A stretch of 64,000 nucleotides of DNA from Chloroflexi bacterium TSY (lineage in GTDB: Bacteria > Chloroflexota > Anaerolineae > Caldilineales > Caldilineaceae), in NCBI GenBank assembly GCA_019217005.1, contig JAHBNG010000027.1:1-64000 (forward strand), in the 5' to 3' direction. Made by a program: the position numbers and the translations under genes. Under the pieces are notes generated by a model. It ran no database searches. It was given only the letters and a program-made list of their open reading frames with translations, and was not told where the DNA came from. Below are positions 34,713-43,262 of this stretch, piece by piece. Each line of letters starts with the position of its first letter. The stretch's first letter is position 1.

Positions 34713-35567
34713 ATGAATACGCTGAGTCAGGTGACGTTTGGAATTATTGGAGGACTGATTGTTCTGGTCGGAATTGGTTGGGTTGGTCTTCAGGTACAAC
34801 CATCGAACCTACTTCCGCCGCCGGATGAACCAGGGAATCTAGGTACTGTCGCGGTACCGCCCCATTTGCCGGCACCTGTACGCCGTTACTTTGAAGTAAC
34901 GCTGGGAGAAGAGGTTCCACGTGTCGGGTCACTGGTTGTCTGTGGACGCGCCCGTGCCAACTTTGGCATCTGGATGTCATTACGCTATCGGCTGGTTCAT
35001 CGTCCAGGCTATGCGTTTGAACGCTACATGGAGGTGACCTGGTTTGGTTTCCCCGTCCTCAAGGCGATAGACCGCTATGTAGACGGCATTGGGATGACCG
35101 GACCTATGGGTAAAGAAGCCACGGGACCAGCAGTTGACCAAGGGGCGAATATGATTTTGTGGGTTGAAGCGCCATTAATGCCTTCTCTTTGGATTACAGA
35201 TCCGCGTATCCGCTGGGAGGCCATCGACGAGACAGCAGCACGGTTGATCTTTCCTTTTGATGATGAGGAAGACGAGTTGATTGTCTACTTCGATCCTGAA
35301 AGTAGCCTGATTACGCGCATCACTGCGCTACGGTATCGCGACGAAGCATCCGGTAAAATCCCCTGGCGAGCCGATTTCCTGGCATGGCAGAAGAACGACG
35401 GAATTACGCTCCCTTCACACATTTCCATCACCTGGGAAGATCAAGGTAAGCCATGGTCCTATTGGAAGCTCGAAGATTACTTCTGGAACGTGGATATCTC
35501 TGAGCTGCTTGCCGACAGCCATCTGGATGGTACAACGGATGAGGCTGCTATCGTTGCAGATGAATGA
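34713..35567 (+). CDS. DUF6544-like membrane-anchored protein
   Basis: 284 residues: N-terminal helix (FGIIGGLIVLVGIGWVGL), then a soluble extracytoplasmic or cytoplasmic domain resembling the DUF6544/6920 family. Visible features are HLPAPVRRYFEVTLGEEVP, DRYVDGIGMTGPMG and a calycin-like C-terminal half (ESSLITRITALRYRD, WEDQGKPWSYWKLEDYFW). No enzymatic residues are evident. AGAGGAG precedes the ATG. The next, very small gene overlaps its stop. Confidence 0.75.
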   Translation: MNTLSQVTFGIIGGLIVLVGIGWVGLQVQPSNLLPPPDEPGNLGTVAVPPHLPAPVRRYFEVTLGEEVPRVGSLVVCGRARANFGIWMSLRYRLVHRPGYAFERYMEVTWFGFPVLKAIDRYVDGIGMTGPMGKEATGPAVDQGANMILWVEAPLMPSLWITDPRIRWEAIDETAARLIFPFDDEEDELIVYFDPESSLITRITALRYRDEASGKIPWRADFLAWQKNDGITLPSHISITWEDQGKPWSYWKLEDYFWNVDISELLADSHLDGTTDEAAIVADE

Positions 35568-35568
35568 C

Positions 35569-35739
35569 ATGAGTCGACGCGATTTTCTTAAATTAACGGC
35601 AGTGGCTGGTATGGTCACCGTTGGTGATTACGTGCGAAGCGGCCCCGTGGCTATGCAGCCCCAGTTGTTGGTGCGCTATGGATATGCACAGGCCATGCCC
35701 AAATCGCTGCGGCGGCCTGTAGAAGAAGTGCTTATGTAG
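35569..35739 (+). CDS. Tiny Tat-signal protein
   Basis: 56 residues beginning SRRDFLKLTAVAGMVTVGDY, a textbook twin-arginine signal (RRDFLK). The mature part is only about 30 residues (…RYGYAQAMPKSLRRPVEE). It starts within the stop of the preceding gene (ATGAATGACATG), so it is translationally coupled. Either it is a genuine mini Tat substrate or carrier, or the 5' stump of a larger exported enzyme lost by deletion. There is no cofactor motif. Confidence 0.6.
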   Translation: MSRRDFLKLTAVAGMVTVGDYVRSGPVAMQPQLLVRYGYAQAMPKSLRRPVEEVLM

Positions 35740-35788
35740 TTGAATTCGGCATCATTTTCGGGCGTACTCAGTCTGTACAGGAGGGTAG

Positions 35789-36136
35789 ATGACTGATAGC
35801 CAAATACTCATACTGATCCGAACCATACACACAGCCATTTATCTGGTAATGGCAGCCTCGACCTTCATGCTTGTCTATGCTGGCATCACTGGTGCGCAAG
35901 GCGCTTGGCTTTGGGTTGTCCTGGCACTGCTTGGCATCGAGACTATTGTCTATTTAGGCAACGGCATGAGGTGTCCACTCACGGGGCTGGCGGTGCGCTA
36001 CGGTGCTGAGAAAGGCTATGTCTTCGACACGTTCCTGCCAGAGAGGGCCACGCAGTACACATTCAACTTCTTTGGCAGCGTGATGATTGTAGGATTTAGT
36101 CTGTTGATCTTGCGCTGGGTTGGATTCTTAGGCTAA
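35789..36136 (+). CDS. Small three-helix membrane protein (DUF2784-like)
   Basis: 115 residues with three hydrophobic helices and a conserved-looking loop, YLGNGMRCPLTGLAVRYGAE then TFLPERATQYTF. The CPLT motif recalls DUF2784-type proteins; the assignment is tentative. GGAGGG lies 7 bases before the ATG. It is followed by a CPBP protease gene after 16 bp, suggesting an operon. Confidence 0.65.
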   Translation: MTDSQILILIRTIHTAIYLVMAASTFMLVYAGITGAQGAWLWVVLALLGIETIVYLGNGMRCPLTGLAVRYGAEKGYVFDTFLPERATQYTFNFFGSVMIVGFSLLILRWVGFLG

Positions 36137-36152
36137 AGGGAACATTTTACAA

Positions 36153-37037
36153 ATGAACAAATATGACAAAACAACACCTGTGCTATTCAAAAACCCGTGG
36201 TTCTACTTCGCAGTCACATTCGCCTGGACGTGGGCATTCTGGGGCGCGGCCATTCTGCTGAAGATTAGTTTGGAGACGCCGCTTGGTTTGGCGCTCTTCC
36301 TGACTGGTGCGCTTGGTACGTTGGTGACCGGCATCGGATTTACCTATTTGACCAAGAACAAGGAAGGGCAACACGATTACTGGCGGCGCATGATCGACGT
36401 GCGCCGGGTCGGGTTGAAGTGGTTCCTGACTCTACTGCTCTTCGTTCCGGTACTCAACGGACTCGCAGCCCTCATCGACTATCTGCTAGGGGGCCCAGGC
36501 GCGGTCTGGGGCAATTCGCTTGTCAATATCGCGGCCAATCCATTTGGCCTTGTGCTGTCGGCACTCTTCGCTACCCTTGTGCCCTTTATTGAAGAGGTGG
36601 GCTGGCGTGGCTATGTGCTGGATCGCTTGCAATCGACCCGCAGCGCGCTCATGTCTAGTTTGATCTTGGGCATCGTCTGGTCGTTGTGGCATCTGCCCCT
36701 CTTCTTTGCTGAGGGGACCTATCAGGCCAGCTTGGGCATCGGCACGGTTGACTTCTGGATGTTTCTGATTGGCGTTGTCCCGCTGAGCTTTGCCTTTACG
36801 TGGGTCTACAACAACACCAATCGCAGCATCCTGGCGGTGATTCTTTTCCACAGTATGGTCAACTTTACCGGTGAACTCTTTGACATTGTCGGTCGTGCTA
36901 ACACGATTTCCATTGTGCTGTGGGTAATTGCCGCAGTTGGCATTATGCTGCTGTGGGGTCCAAAGACTTTTACGCGTGAGCCGATGCAAGATGTGATCTA
37001 TCCGTCGATTGAGGGTGCGGCTCATCCGCCGATGTAA
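36153..37037 (+). CDS. CPBP-family intramembrane metalloprotease
   Basis: 294 residues and about eight helices. The complete CPBP signature is present: EEVGWRGYVLDRLQ (EExxxR), WSLWHLPLFF and ILFHSMVNF, the residues expected to form the Glu/His active site. Unlike the other two CPBP-like proteins in this window it is of the canonical GWRG type and is not a close paralogue of them. The substrate is unknown. Confidence 0.9.
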   Translation: MNKYDKTTPVLFKNPWFYFAVTFAWTWAFWGAAILLKISLETPLGLALFLTGALGTLVTGIGFTYLTKNKEGQHDYWRRMIDVRRVGLKWFLTLLLFVPVLNGLAALIDYLLGGPGAVWGNSLVNIAANPFGLVLSALFATLVPFIEEVGWRGYVLDRLQSTRSALMSSLILGIVWSLWHLPLFFAEGTYQASLGIGTVDFWMFLIGVVPLSFAFTWVYNNTNRSILAVILFHSMVNFTGELFDIVGRANTISIVLWVIAAVGIMLLWGPKTFTREPMQDVIYPSIEGAAHPPM

Positions 37038-37115
37038 GGTTAATCTGTGGTGTCCCCAAAGAGACGCCATGTATCACATCATTTGACGTGGTGCGCTCTG
37101 CAAAGGAGAGACAAT

Positions 37116-37175
37116 ATGCAAAAGCTAATCGAAGTGAGCCACGTTGGCAAAAGCTTTCAAAAGCACAAAACCTAA
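37116..37175 (+). pseudogene. ABC transporter ATPase, N-terminal stump
   Basis: 19 codons, MQKLIEVSHVGKSFQKHKT, then TAA, preceded by an excellent AAGGAGAG ribosome-binding site. The LIEVSHVGKSF string is the first strand of ABC ATPases, but the Walker A region never follows; unrelated sequence begins at once. It is the 5' stump of a deleted gene. Confidence 0.65.
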
Positions 37176-37660
37176 AGAGTCCATCAAAGCGGTTGACGAT
37201 ATCTGGCCAGATACGCAATGCAGCAAACAAACTAAAATCTGCTGTTGACAGAGCAGTCATCGAGGAAGGACACAGCGAGGATATGGCAGACTCACACGGT
37301 CTAGCCATTTACTTCCCCGAGACAAAGATGACCTTTGAACTCGACCCAGATCACACTGGTTATCTGCAGGAAAACGATTTTCAGCCAGTCGATTTCGTGT
37401 ATGAGCATAACTGGGACGAGGTGATCTCAACCGGCCTTTACGGAGTTGTTCGCCACCCGATGTATTTGGCCGTTACCATAATGGTTATCTTCTCGGCACT
37501 AGCTCTTGGCTCTTATTGGGCGCTGATACCGGCGGTACTCTTCCCGCTGGTGCGGGTGGCCAGAATCTTGAATGAGGAGAAGGTATTGCGTAGAGACCTG
37601 AAGGGCTATGCGGCGTACTGCGCAACTGTGCGCTATCGACTGATCCCTGGCTTCTGGTAA
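37176..37660 (+). pseudogene. Chimeric remnant: clostripain-like protease tail fused to isoprenylcysteine-methyltransferase tail
   Basis: One open frame (extending back to 37088) joins two unrelated C-termini. Codons from about 37180 to 37410 read like the end of peptidase C11/clostripain proteins: AVIEEGHSEDMADSHGLAIY followed by FP and a terminal FVYEHNWDE. From VISTGLYGVVRHPMYLAVTI to YRLIPGFW at the end it is the catalytic tail of the ICMT/PEMT-like membrane methyltransferase family. The protease catalytic His/Cys region and the methyltransferase N-terminal helices are absent. Deletion joining two genes is the simplest explanation, with the in-frame fusion perhaps accidental. Confidence 0.65.
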
Positions 37661-37740
37661 GAGGGTGTCAATACAGTATTGTCTCGGTGCATTGAAGGGC
37701 GCGTGAAGTATCGGGCCAAATCGAAGAAAGGAGATCGATC

Positions 37741-38214
37741 ATGACACTTCAACTAACAAGTGATCAAATTTGGCAAGAGATCGAAAAAAATTTTTTTGCC
37801 GTCCTCGGCATGGTGACAGCGAAAGACGAATCGCGGACTGTTGGCATCAACTACGTCGTGGACGATCACAAGCTCTACATCGGCACGCTAAAGGCCACCT
37901 GGAAGACAAAGCATGTGGCGCGTAATCCCCACGTGTCGCTCACCATTACCATCCCCAAGCGCGTGCCGCTTATGCCCTGGATTAAGATACCGGCAGCGAC
38001 CATTACCTTCTCTGGGATAGCAAAGGTGTTAGAGCGCAGCGAGGTCAACGCCGACGTGCGGCAAAAGCTCTATCTCCATGAAGCGGAAAGTGAATTGTGC
38101 GTCATCGAAGTAACCCCGCAGAAGGACTTCATCACCTATGGCGTGGGTATCCCGTTGATGCAGATGCGCTTTCCAGAGAAGGCGCGCGGTCGCGCGGCGG
38201 TTGCGGCCACTTGA
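37741..38214 (+). CDS. Pyridoxamine 5'-phosphate oxidase-like flavin-binding protein
   Basis: 157 residues forming a split-barrel of the PNPOx-like family. Strand pattern: FFAVLGMVTAKDESRTVGIN, KLYIGTLKATWKTKHVARNP (flavin phosphate-type Lys/Thr/Lys region), then HVSLTITIPKR. Such proteins bind FMN, F420 or haem and act as oxidoreductases or in detoxification. AAAGGAGA precedes the ATG at proper spacing. It is intact although surrounded by damaged genes. Confidence 0.88.
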   Translation: MTLQLTSDQIWQEIEKNFFAVLGMVTAKDESRTVGINYVVDDHKLYIGTLKATWKTKHVARNPHVSLTITIPKRVPLMPWIKIPAATITFSGIAKVLERSEVNADVRQKLYLHEAESELCVIEVTPQKDFITYGVGIPLMQMRFPEKARGRAAVAAT

Positions 38215-38274
38215 TCGGCGCAGAAGTCCACGACAGACTGCAATCCGAACAAGTATGGCTTATAGGAGGCAAAT

Positions 38275-39009
38275 ATGTCTAAAACAACACGAATACAACG
38301 TGGATCACGCACAATAAAATTTGCTATTGCAACGGCAATTGGTACAACTCTGTTTGCACTGGGGCGCTGGTATACGTTACCGGCATCAAAAACCCCGGAG
38401 GGAACACTCCTTGACTACTTTCTACCAAATGCTGAGTTCAACGGCCACGTTTCCGTGACCATTCATGCCCCGCCCAAGGCGATTTTTCAGGCAATACGTC
38501 GGGTAACGCTGGCCGATATGCCCGTGGCAAAATTTATGGGTGAATTGCGCTATCTGCCCAGCCGCCTTACCGGCAAACGCGCCGAGGAAACGTTAGATAC
38601 CGAGCCTTTTATGGACGTTGTTTTGGCCGAAGTTGGCAACATTGTGCTGACAGAAGTGCCGAATCAAGAACTCATCGTTGGTGGGATCGGCAAATATCAG
38701 AACTTGCTGGACCAGCAGATCGTGCCTTTGCAGACTCCGACCGAGTTCATGGACTTTGACCAACCCGAGTACCAAAAGCTGGCAATGAGTTTCCGCGTTG
38801 CGGGTAGCGATCCAACCGCTGGCTGCAATCTCACGTTAGAACATCGTACCCATGCGCTCAGCTCAGCGGCGCGCTGGAAATTTGCTCTCTATTGGCTGGG
38901 CATCAAGCCGGGTGGCAACTTTGTCTCGTGGCTGCTGTTGCGTGCAATCAAGCGCCGCGCCGAAATAATGGTAACGGATGAGGCGTTTGCACAGAACAGT
39001 AGTGGCTGA
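38275..39009 (+). CDS. SRPBCC-fold (START-like) protein with N-terminal hydrophobic segment
   Basis: 244 residues. After a basic N-terminus and a weak hydrophobic helix (IKFAIATAIGTTLFALGRWY), a helix-grip domain starts FNGHVSVTIHAPPKAIFQAI, a typical SRPBCC/polyketide-cyclase opening. It continues through ELIVGGIGKY and FRVAGSDPTAGCNLTLEHRT. Such folds bind lipids or hydrophobic ligands. TAGGAGGC precedes the ATG. The downstream serine-hydrolase remnant starts 16 bp after the stop. Confidence 0.75.
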   Translation: MSKTTRIQRGSRTIKFAIATAIGTTLFALGRWYTLPASKTPEGTLLDYFLPNAEFNGHVSVTIHAPPKAIFQAIRRVTLADMPVAKFMGELRYLPSRLTGKRAEETLDTEPFMDVVLAEVGNIVLTEVPNQELIVGGIGKYQNLLDQQIVPLQTPTEFMDFDQPEYQKLAMSFRVAGSDPTAGCNLTLEHRTHALSSAARWKFALYWLGIKPGGNFVSWLLLRAIKRRAEIMVTDEAFAQNSSG

Positions 39010-39025
39010 CTACGGGGTTACAACA

Positions 39026-39763
39026 ATGAATCGCAAAAAATGTCTCTTCCTGATGGTGTGTGTTTGTGCGCTGTTGGCATTGGCGCTTCGGCTATTCGTG
39101 AAGCCTACTTCGGCAAAACTAACATCCACAAACGGTTCCTATGATGCAATCGAAGCGTACGTCGAAGAGCAGATACAGCGTCTGAACATTCCTGGCGTAT
39201 CCCTTGCCATTGTCGAGGGCGACCAGATCATCCACCTGCGTGGCTTTGGCAAAGCGCAACCGGGCGGTGAAGCACCTTCTCCGCAAACGCCCTTTGTTTT
39301 AGGCTCAACGACCAAGGCTTTTACTGCTCTGGCCGTGATGCAGCTTGTGAAAGTTGGGAAGATCGAGTTGGATGCCCCGTACAGCGTTACTTACCCTGGT
39401 TCCGCGTCGCCGATCCCCAGGCATCTGCCGAAATGACTGTACGCTACCTGTTGCACCAGACCCAGTAGATCCAAATTTCAGGTTTTGAGAGAGAATTCTG
39501 GCTAAACAGTTGACATAAATACAAATTTGCCGGTCGATATCTAGTTTTTGCGTTAGATTTGGGCGATTTTCAGATATGAAATAGGTTGTTTTCTGTAACC
39601 GAAATCTGAATAAATGACTCCAAAATCCCTGCAATCTCGACTGAAAATAGCCAAAAACGCCAAATTTGGATCTACTGAGACCAGCGGCCTGCCTGCTGTG
39701 GCTGGGATGATTGCCCTAGCGAATTTGGACGTGTTGAAACCGTTAAAGTTCTACCACCTGTGA
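39026..39763 (+). pseudogene. Serine hydrolase (beta-lactamase class C-like), frameshifted, MITE-interrupted and truncated
   Basis: The N-terminal signal (CLFLMVCVCALLALALRLFV) and the start of the penicillin-binding/class C fold are present: IPGVSLAIVEGDQI and the SxxK nucleophile in LGSTTKAFTALAV. Near 39378 one base is missing: DAPVQRYLPWFRVADPQ is readable only in the next frame. At 39462 a 216-bp element follows YLLHQT; after it SGLPAVAGMIALANLD continues the gene exactly when one 5-bp duplication is removed. The gene then ends abruptly at about 39763, where the opposite-strand DHH remnant begins. The Tyr/Asn motif and everything after are lost. Confidence 0.85.
39462..39677. mobile_element. 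MITE family 3 (216 bp)
   Basis: Perfect 16-bp terminal inverted repeats CAGTAGATCCAAATTT, flanked by the 5-bp target duplication AGACC (39457-39461 and 39678-39682). The interior is A/T-rich and non-coding. Removal of the element and one AGACC rebuilds the HQTSGLP motif of the host serine hydrolase. I saw no other copy in the window. Confidence 0.88.
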
Positions 39764-40429
39764 AATTCTTGGCGTCAGCCTGCGCAATCACAGCGGTATT
39801 GCCAACAACCTCGATGAATTCACTCTGCACAATTAACCCATTGAGCAAATTGCGCTGCTCCTCACTCAATGGGTGGTTGAGAAATTGTTTGATCACCGCC
39901 AAATTGACCGCATACTCGGACGCAGTAGCCAAGCCAAACAAGCTGCGTCTCGATGTGTCGTGCCCGCATAGGTCAAACCGCCTGTATCCTCGTGAATGAC
40001 CAATGCCAGCAGCGTGGCCTACACAGGAGAGAGAAGCTGACGCTGTTCAATTAGCTTCTCAACAATGAGAGTTGTATTTGTACCCGCAGGTTCGCTCCAC
40101 AATTGCCAATTTTCTGGTAACGGCTGCTCAAAACTGTGATGATCGATCACGGTGAAGTTTGTCTCGTTCTGCATTCCTTTGGGGTGGTTTGCCTTGATTG
40201 TGTCGACGAATATGGCATGGGATACCGTTCCCTTGGACAACTCTCTCGACGAAAGAAACGGGAAGTGATTCTTATAGAGAGCAAGAAAGCTTGCAACATT
40301 GCGGTTGATGCCATAGGGCAAAACAGGCAGGGCATCCGGAAAGAGCAAAGATGCGCCAAAAAGCAACGCCAATACATCAAAGTCGGTATGCTCATGGGTA
40401 AGAATCACTTCAAATGTTTGGCTTGACAT
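39764..40429 (-). pseudogene. DHH-family phosphoesterase, stop codon and frameshift, truncated
   Basis: From ATG 40429 the frame gives an opening typical of DHH proteins (FEVILTHEHTDFDVLALLFG, with metal-binding Asp) and the DHH motif in FTVIDHHSFEQPLPENW, then stops at a TAG (40019-40021) after LLSPV. Reading through, the protein continues ATLLALVIHEDTGGLTYAGT. It then shifts frame into VNLAVIKQFLNHPLSEEQRN and ENDS near AQADAKNF. This is the N-terminal third of the bacterial DHH/poly(A)-polymerase-like proteins. The remainder is replaced by the opposite-strand serine-hydrolase fragment. Confidence 0.8.
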
Positions 40430-40687
40430 AATCTTCTTAGGAAAACGCGACCTAGAACGAAATGGATAGTTGCTTATATTATACCGCAGACTGGCCTAAT
40501 TGATAGCAGCTAGTGAATGTCCGTGGGGGTTATCTGTTCAGTCGCTTGGGTAGCGACAAATTGGCCTAGCAATACCTTCTTTTTATGTTTCGGACAATCA
40601 GGATACAGAATTAAAATGCGTCAAATAGAAATGAAGAATTATTTTTTTTGAGTATAATATGGGTGTACTCCAACTTGATAATTCTAA
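40430..40687. other. Intergenic region upstream of an orphan terminator
   Basis: 258 bp with no convincing ORF on either strand. It lies upstream of the minus-strand DHH remnant and would contain its promoter. A plus-strand terminator follows at 40688, so a short plus-strand RNA could originate here. Confidence 0.35.
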
Positions 40688-40738
40688 AAACTGGCCCGAT
40701 GACCAGCGGTAGAACAGGTCATCGGACTGGTTTGTTTT
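40688..40738 (+). terminator. Rho-independent terminator without an upstream gene
   Basis: A long stem, AAACTGGCCCGATGACC (40688-40704) with GGTCATCGGACTGGTTT (40717-40733), one mismatch, is followed by GTTTTT. No plus-strand protein gene precedes it. It resembles in style the orphan terminator at 17268-17304. Confidence 0.7.
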
Positions 40739-40780
40739 TGTGGCTTGTAATATATGCTGAATAAATGAAGGAGACCACTT

Positions 40781-41064
40781 ATGTTTGAACTTCCCAAATA
40801 CACGACTTTGGTCAGGCGGATGAATCAGACCATGGTGGGTAAGGTCATCCAAAGGGGTAGCTTGGGCAATTCACCCCACAAGTTGTGATTATCAACAAGG
40901 GCGGTCGCAATGACGAGTTCAATCTCTGCGGCGAACGGGGTGGCTACGTACGCTTGATGGACAAAAACAGAGCGGGGCAGCCCTGTCCTGTATGTGGAAT
41001 TACAGTCGAGAAGATTCAATACTTGGGGAGCGCATGCTACTTCTGTCCGCGTTGTCAAGAATGA
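40781..41064 (+). pseudogene. Fpg/Nei-type DNA glycosylase with internal deletion
   Basis: The first 34 codons (MFELPKYTTLVRRMNQTMVG, then KVIQRGSLGNSPHK) match the start of a Chloroflexota/Firmicutes Fpg/endonuclease-VIII-like glycosylase, though the usual E after P is K. After a TGA at 40884-40886, another frame from 40882 gives the C-terminal end with its zinc finger: CPVCG, then YFCPRCQE. About 150 codons in the middle are missing. AAGGAG precedes the ATG. Both ends survive and the core is gone, so it is a deletion pseudogene. Confidence 0.75.
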
Positions 41065-41166
41065 GAACAATTTTTCGAGGAAGCAGATGCGTTTTGGCGC
41101 GCCGTTGCCGATTTTTGGCAGCGTACGTCAGAGCCAGAAGCGGCGCAAGTGTTGCACACGCGATAG
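41065..41166 (+). other. Possible C-terminal remnant of an unidentified gene
   Basis: In one frame the sequence reads EQFFEEADAFWRAVADFWQR followed by TSEPEAAQVLHTR and TAG at 41164-41166. It has protein-like composition but no start codon. It may be the tail of a deleted gene. The family is unknown. Confidence 0.3.
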
Positions 41167-41182
41167 GAAATAGGAGAATGCT

Positions 41183-42289
41183 ATGGACATCAACATTCGT
41201 CAACTAGGCGACGAGTTAGGCCCTGAAAAAGTACTACTATTGCACCAACCTCAAGTGGGATTAGTGGCCATTGTTGTGGTGGATAATGTAGCCTGTGGGC
41301 CGGCTGTCGGTGGCGTACGTATGGCCTCCGACGTAACGGTGGACGAAGTTTGCAGGTTGGCCCGCGCCATGACGTTCAAAAACGCAGCCGCCGGTCTGCC
41401 CCACGGCAGAGGTAAAGCGGGCATTATTGCGGACCCGGCCTGTTCACCCGCGCGAAAAGAAGCGCTGATCCGCACCTTTGCGCGGCAGATCCGTTCGGTA
41501 GATGACTATATTCCCGGACCAGATATGGGCGTCAATGAAGAGAGCATGGCCTGGATCAAGGATGAAATCGGCCGGGTGGTCGGTCTGCCGCGGGTCGTGG
41601 GAGGTATTCCATTGGATGAAATCGGCGCAACGGGGTACGGATTGGTGGTCGCAGCAGAAGTGGCCGCACCAATAGCCAAGATGGAGCTACATGGCGCACG
41701 AGTGGCCATACAAGGCTACGGTGCTGTGGGCATTCATGCTGCGCGCTTCTTACATGAACGAGGTGCCGTGCTGGTGGCTGCGTCAGACAGTCGTGGCGCA
41801 ATCCAAAATTCCTCGGGACTCGATATCGATGCGCTGACCCAACACAAGCGCAGCGGTGAGTCTGTCTACACCTTTAGAGATGGTCGTCCCATTGATCGGG
41901 AGGCACTAATAGATGTAGCCTGCGACATCTGGATTCCAGCAGCACGACCCGATGTGTTGACCGAAGAGAATATCAGCCGACTCCAGGCCAAGCTTGTCTT
42001 GCAAGGGGCCAACGTTCCAGCGACAGACGCGGCCGAACGTTGGATGCATGAGCACAGCATCTTGAGCATTCCCGATTTCATCGCCAACGCGGGTGGCGTG
42101 ATCTGTGCCGCTGTGGAATATCAGGGTGGGACGCAGAAGCAGGCCATGACGATGATTGCTGAAAAAATCCGTTCGAACACCGCAGAAATATTGGCGCGAG
42201 CGACTGACGAGGGTGTGTCACCACGACTCGCAGCGCTCCAACTTGCCAGAGCGCGTGTAGAAGAGGCTATGGGCTATCGACGACCTTAA
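41183..42289 (+). CDS. Glu/Leu/Phe/Val dehydrogenase family protein
   Basis: 368 residues. NAD(P)-dependent oxidative deamination of an amino acid. The N-terminal domain has the substrate loop GGVRMASDVTVDEVCRLARA, the two lysines expected for catalysis (MTFKNAAAGLPHGRGKAGII) and GPDMGVNEESMAWIKDE. The Rossmann domain has ARVAIQGYGAVGIHAARFLH. The C-terminus has NVPATDAAERWMHEHSILSI and PDFIANAGGVICAAVEYQGG. Length is close to leucine dehydrogenase (about 365) rather than glutamate dehydrogenase (about 420), but substrate cannot be fixed. ATAGGAG precedes the ATG. It is intact amid decayed neighbours. Confidence 0.92.
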   Translation: MDINIRQLGDELGPEKVLLLHQPQVGLVAIVVVDNVACGPAVGGVRMASDVTVDEVCRLARAMTFKNAAAGLPHGRGKAGIIADPACSPARKEALIRTFARQIRSVDDYIPGPDMGVNEESMAWIKDEIGRVVGLPRVVGGIPLDEIGATGYGLVVAAEVAAPIAKMELHGARVAIQGYGAVGIHAARFLHERGAVLVAASDSRGAIQNSSGLDIDALTQHKRSGESVYTFRDGRPIDREALIDVACDIWIPAARPDVLTEENISRLQAKLVLQGANVPATDAAERWMHEHSILSIPDFIANAGGVICAAVEYQGGTQKQAMTMIAEKIRSNTAEILARATDEGVSPRLAALQLARARVEEAMGYRRP

Positions 42290-42441
42290 ACTGCTACCGA
42301 TTCACCTTTCCTATACAATTATGCGTCCAGTCAGGATATTACCTGGCTGCATGGCGGCGTAATCTCCTATTTATCTGGTTTATCCTCAAGAGGGGAACTG
42401 CGCTAGGTATGGAGCAATAAGTTTATTTAAGAAGGATAGAC

Positions 42442-42531
42442 ATGGAGATTCAAATCTTGGTAACGTATGCCACAAAATATGGTGCAGCTAATTCTCTTCA
42501 ATCAAGTACCGCCTGGTCCCACGATGACTGA
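42442..42531 (+). pseudogene. Flavodoxin-domain protein, N-terminal stump
   Basis: 29 codons beginning MEIQILVTYATKYGAANSLQ and ending at TGA, with AAGAAGGA upstream. ILVTYATKYG is the first strand and phosphate loop of flavodoxin-like proteins (for example menaquinone-dependent protoporphyrinogen oxidase), where YGST normally follows. The rest of the gene is missing. The flanking 42290-42441 and 42532-42572 show nothing else. Confidence 0.6.
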
Positions 42532-42572
42532 ATAGCTGTACTTTTTATACATTATCGAAAGGAGTAACGGAG

Positions 42573-43262
42573 ATGTTGTACTTACATCGATTCATACCAA
42601 TACTAATACTGGCATCACTGTTTGTCAGTGCCTGCCAGCCAATCATAGTAGATAACACCGTGTCGGACGTGGAAGTGTTTATGGTGCCGGATGACGGTGC
42701 AATTGCCCAGATTAACGATATTCAGATGTACTATGAAATCCACGGCGAAGGTGAACCGTTGTTGCTCATGCCAAGCGGTATGTGGAGTACGGCGGACTTT
42801 GCTGGGTTGACCGAATTGCTCGCTGAGGAATACCAAGTTGTGGTCATGGACGCGCGCGGACGAGGCCGTTCTACTGACTCGGGTCAACGGCTGGACTTTG
42901 AGGTAATGGCCGATGACGCGGTGGCATTGATGGACGAATTAGCCATCGAGAATGCCCATATTGTCGGTTGGGCCGACAGCGCCGTGGTGGGTCTGGAGAT
43001 GGCCATGCGCTATCCCGAACGGGTCGATAAGCTGGTGACCTATGCCCCCAACTACACCGTAGAGGGTCTTACTGAGGAACACAGAGAGTGGCTCAAATCG
43101 CTCCATATGGACGATATGTCTGCTATGTTTGGTGAGAAGTACGCGCTCATCGCCCCGGATCCCGGCCATCTACCTTTAATTGTCGAGCGGGTGCGTGCCC
43201 TTTATCTGACCGAGCCGACCTACATGCTAGAGCAGCTAAGTGAAATCACGGCTCCAACCCTA
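42573..43262 (+). pseudogene. Alpha/beta-hydrolase lipoprotein truncated by IS630-type insertion
   Basis: Lipoprotein signal (LASLFVSAC) followed by an alpha/beta-hydrolase fold: YYEIHGEGEPLLLMPSGMWS, VVVMDARGRGRSTDSGQRLD, and the nucleophile elbow as VGWADSAVVG (GWADS, with Asp-Ser in the usual GxSxG place). At 43262 the gene runs into an IS630-type element right after ITAPTL, the strand before the acid residue. Beyond the element no recognisable remainder is found, so the last quarter with the catalytic Asp/His is lost. GGAGTAACGG precedes the ATG. Confidence 0.82.

Noticed and set aside
34595..34828. 77-codon ORF starting in the TAATG overlap with the cytochrome peroxidase stop
   Set aside because: Half of it overlaps the well-supported DUF6544-like gene and the C-terminal composition is not protein-like. 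The first 40 codons could still be a remnant.
37088..37660. A new two-domain protease-methyltransferase family
   Set aside because: Both parts lack their catalytic cores and an ABC-ATPase stump overlaps the 5' end, so a deletion chimera is more likely.
42442..42531. A genuine 29-residue small protein
   Set aside because: Its sequence is the first strand and phosphate loop of flavodoxin and then loses similarity, which fits a truncated gene better.
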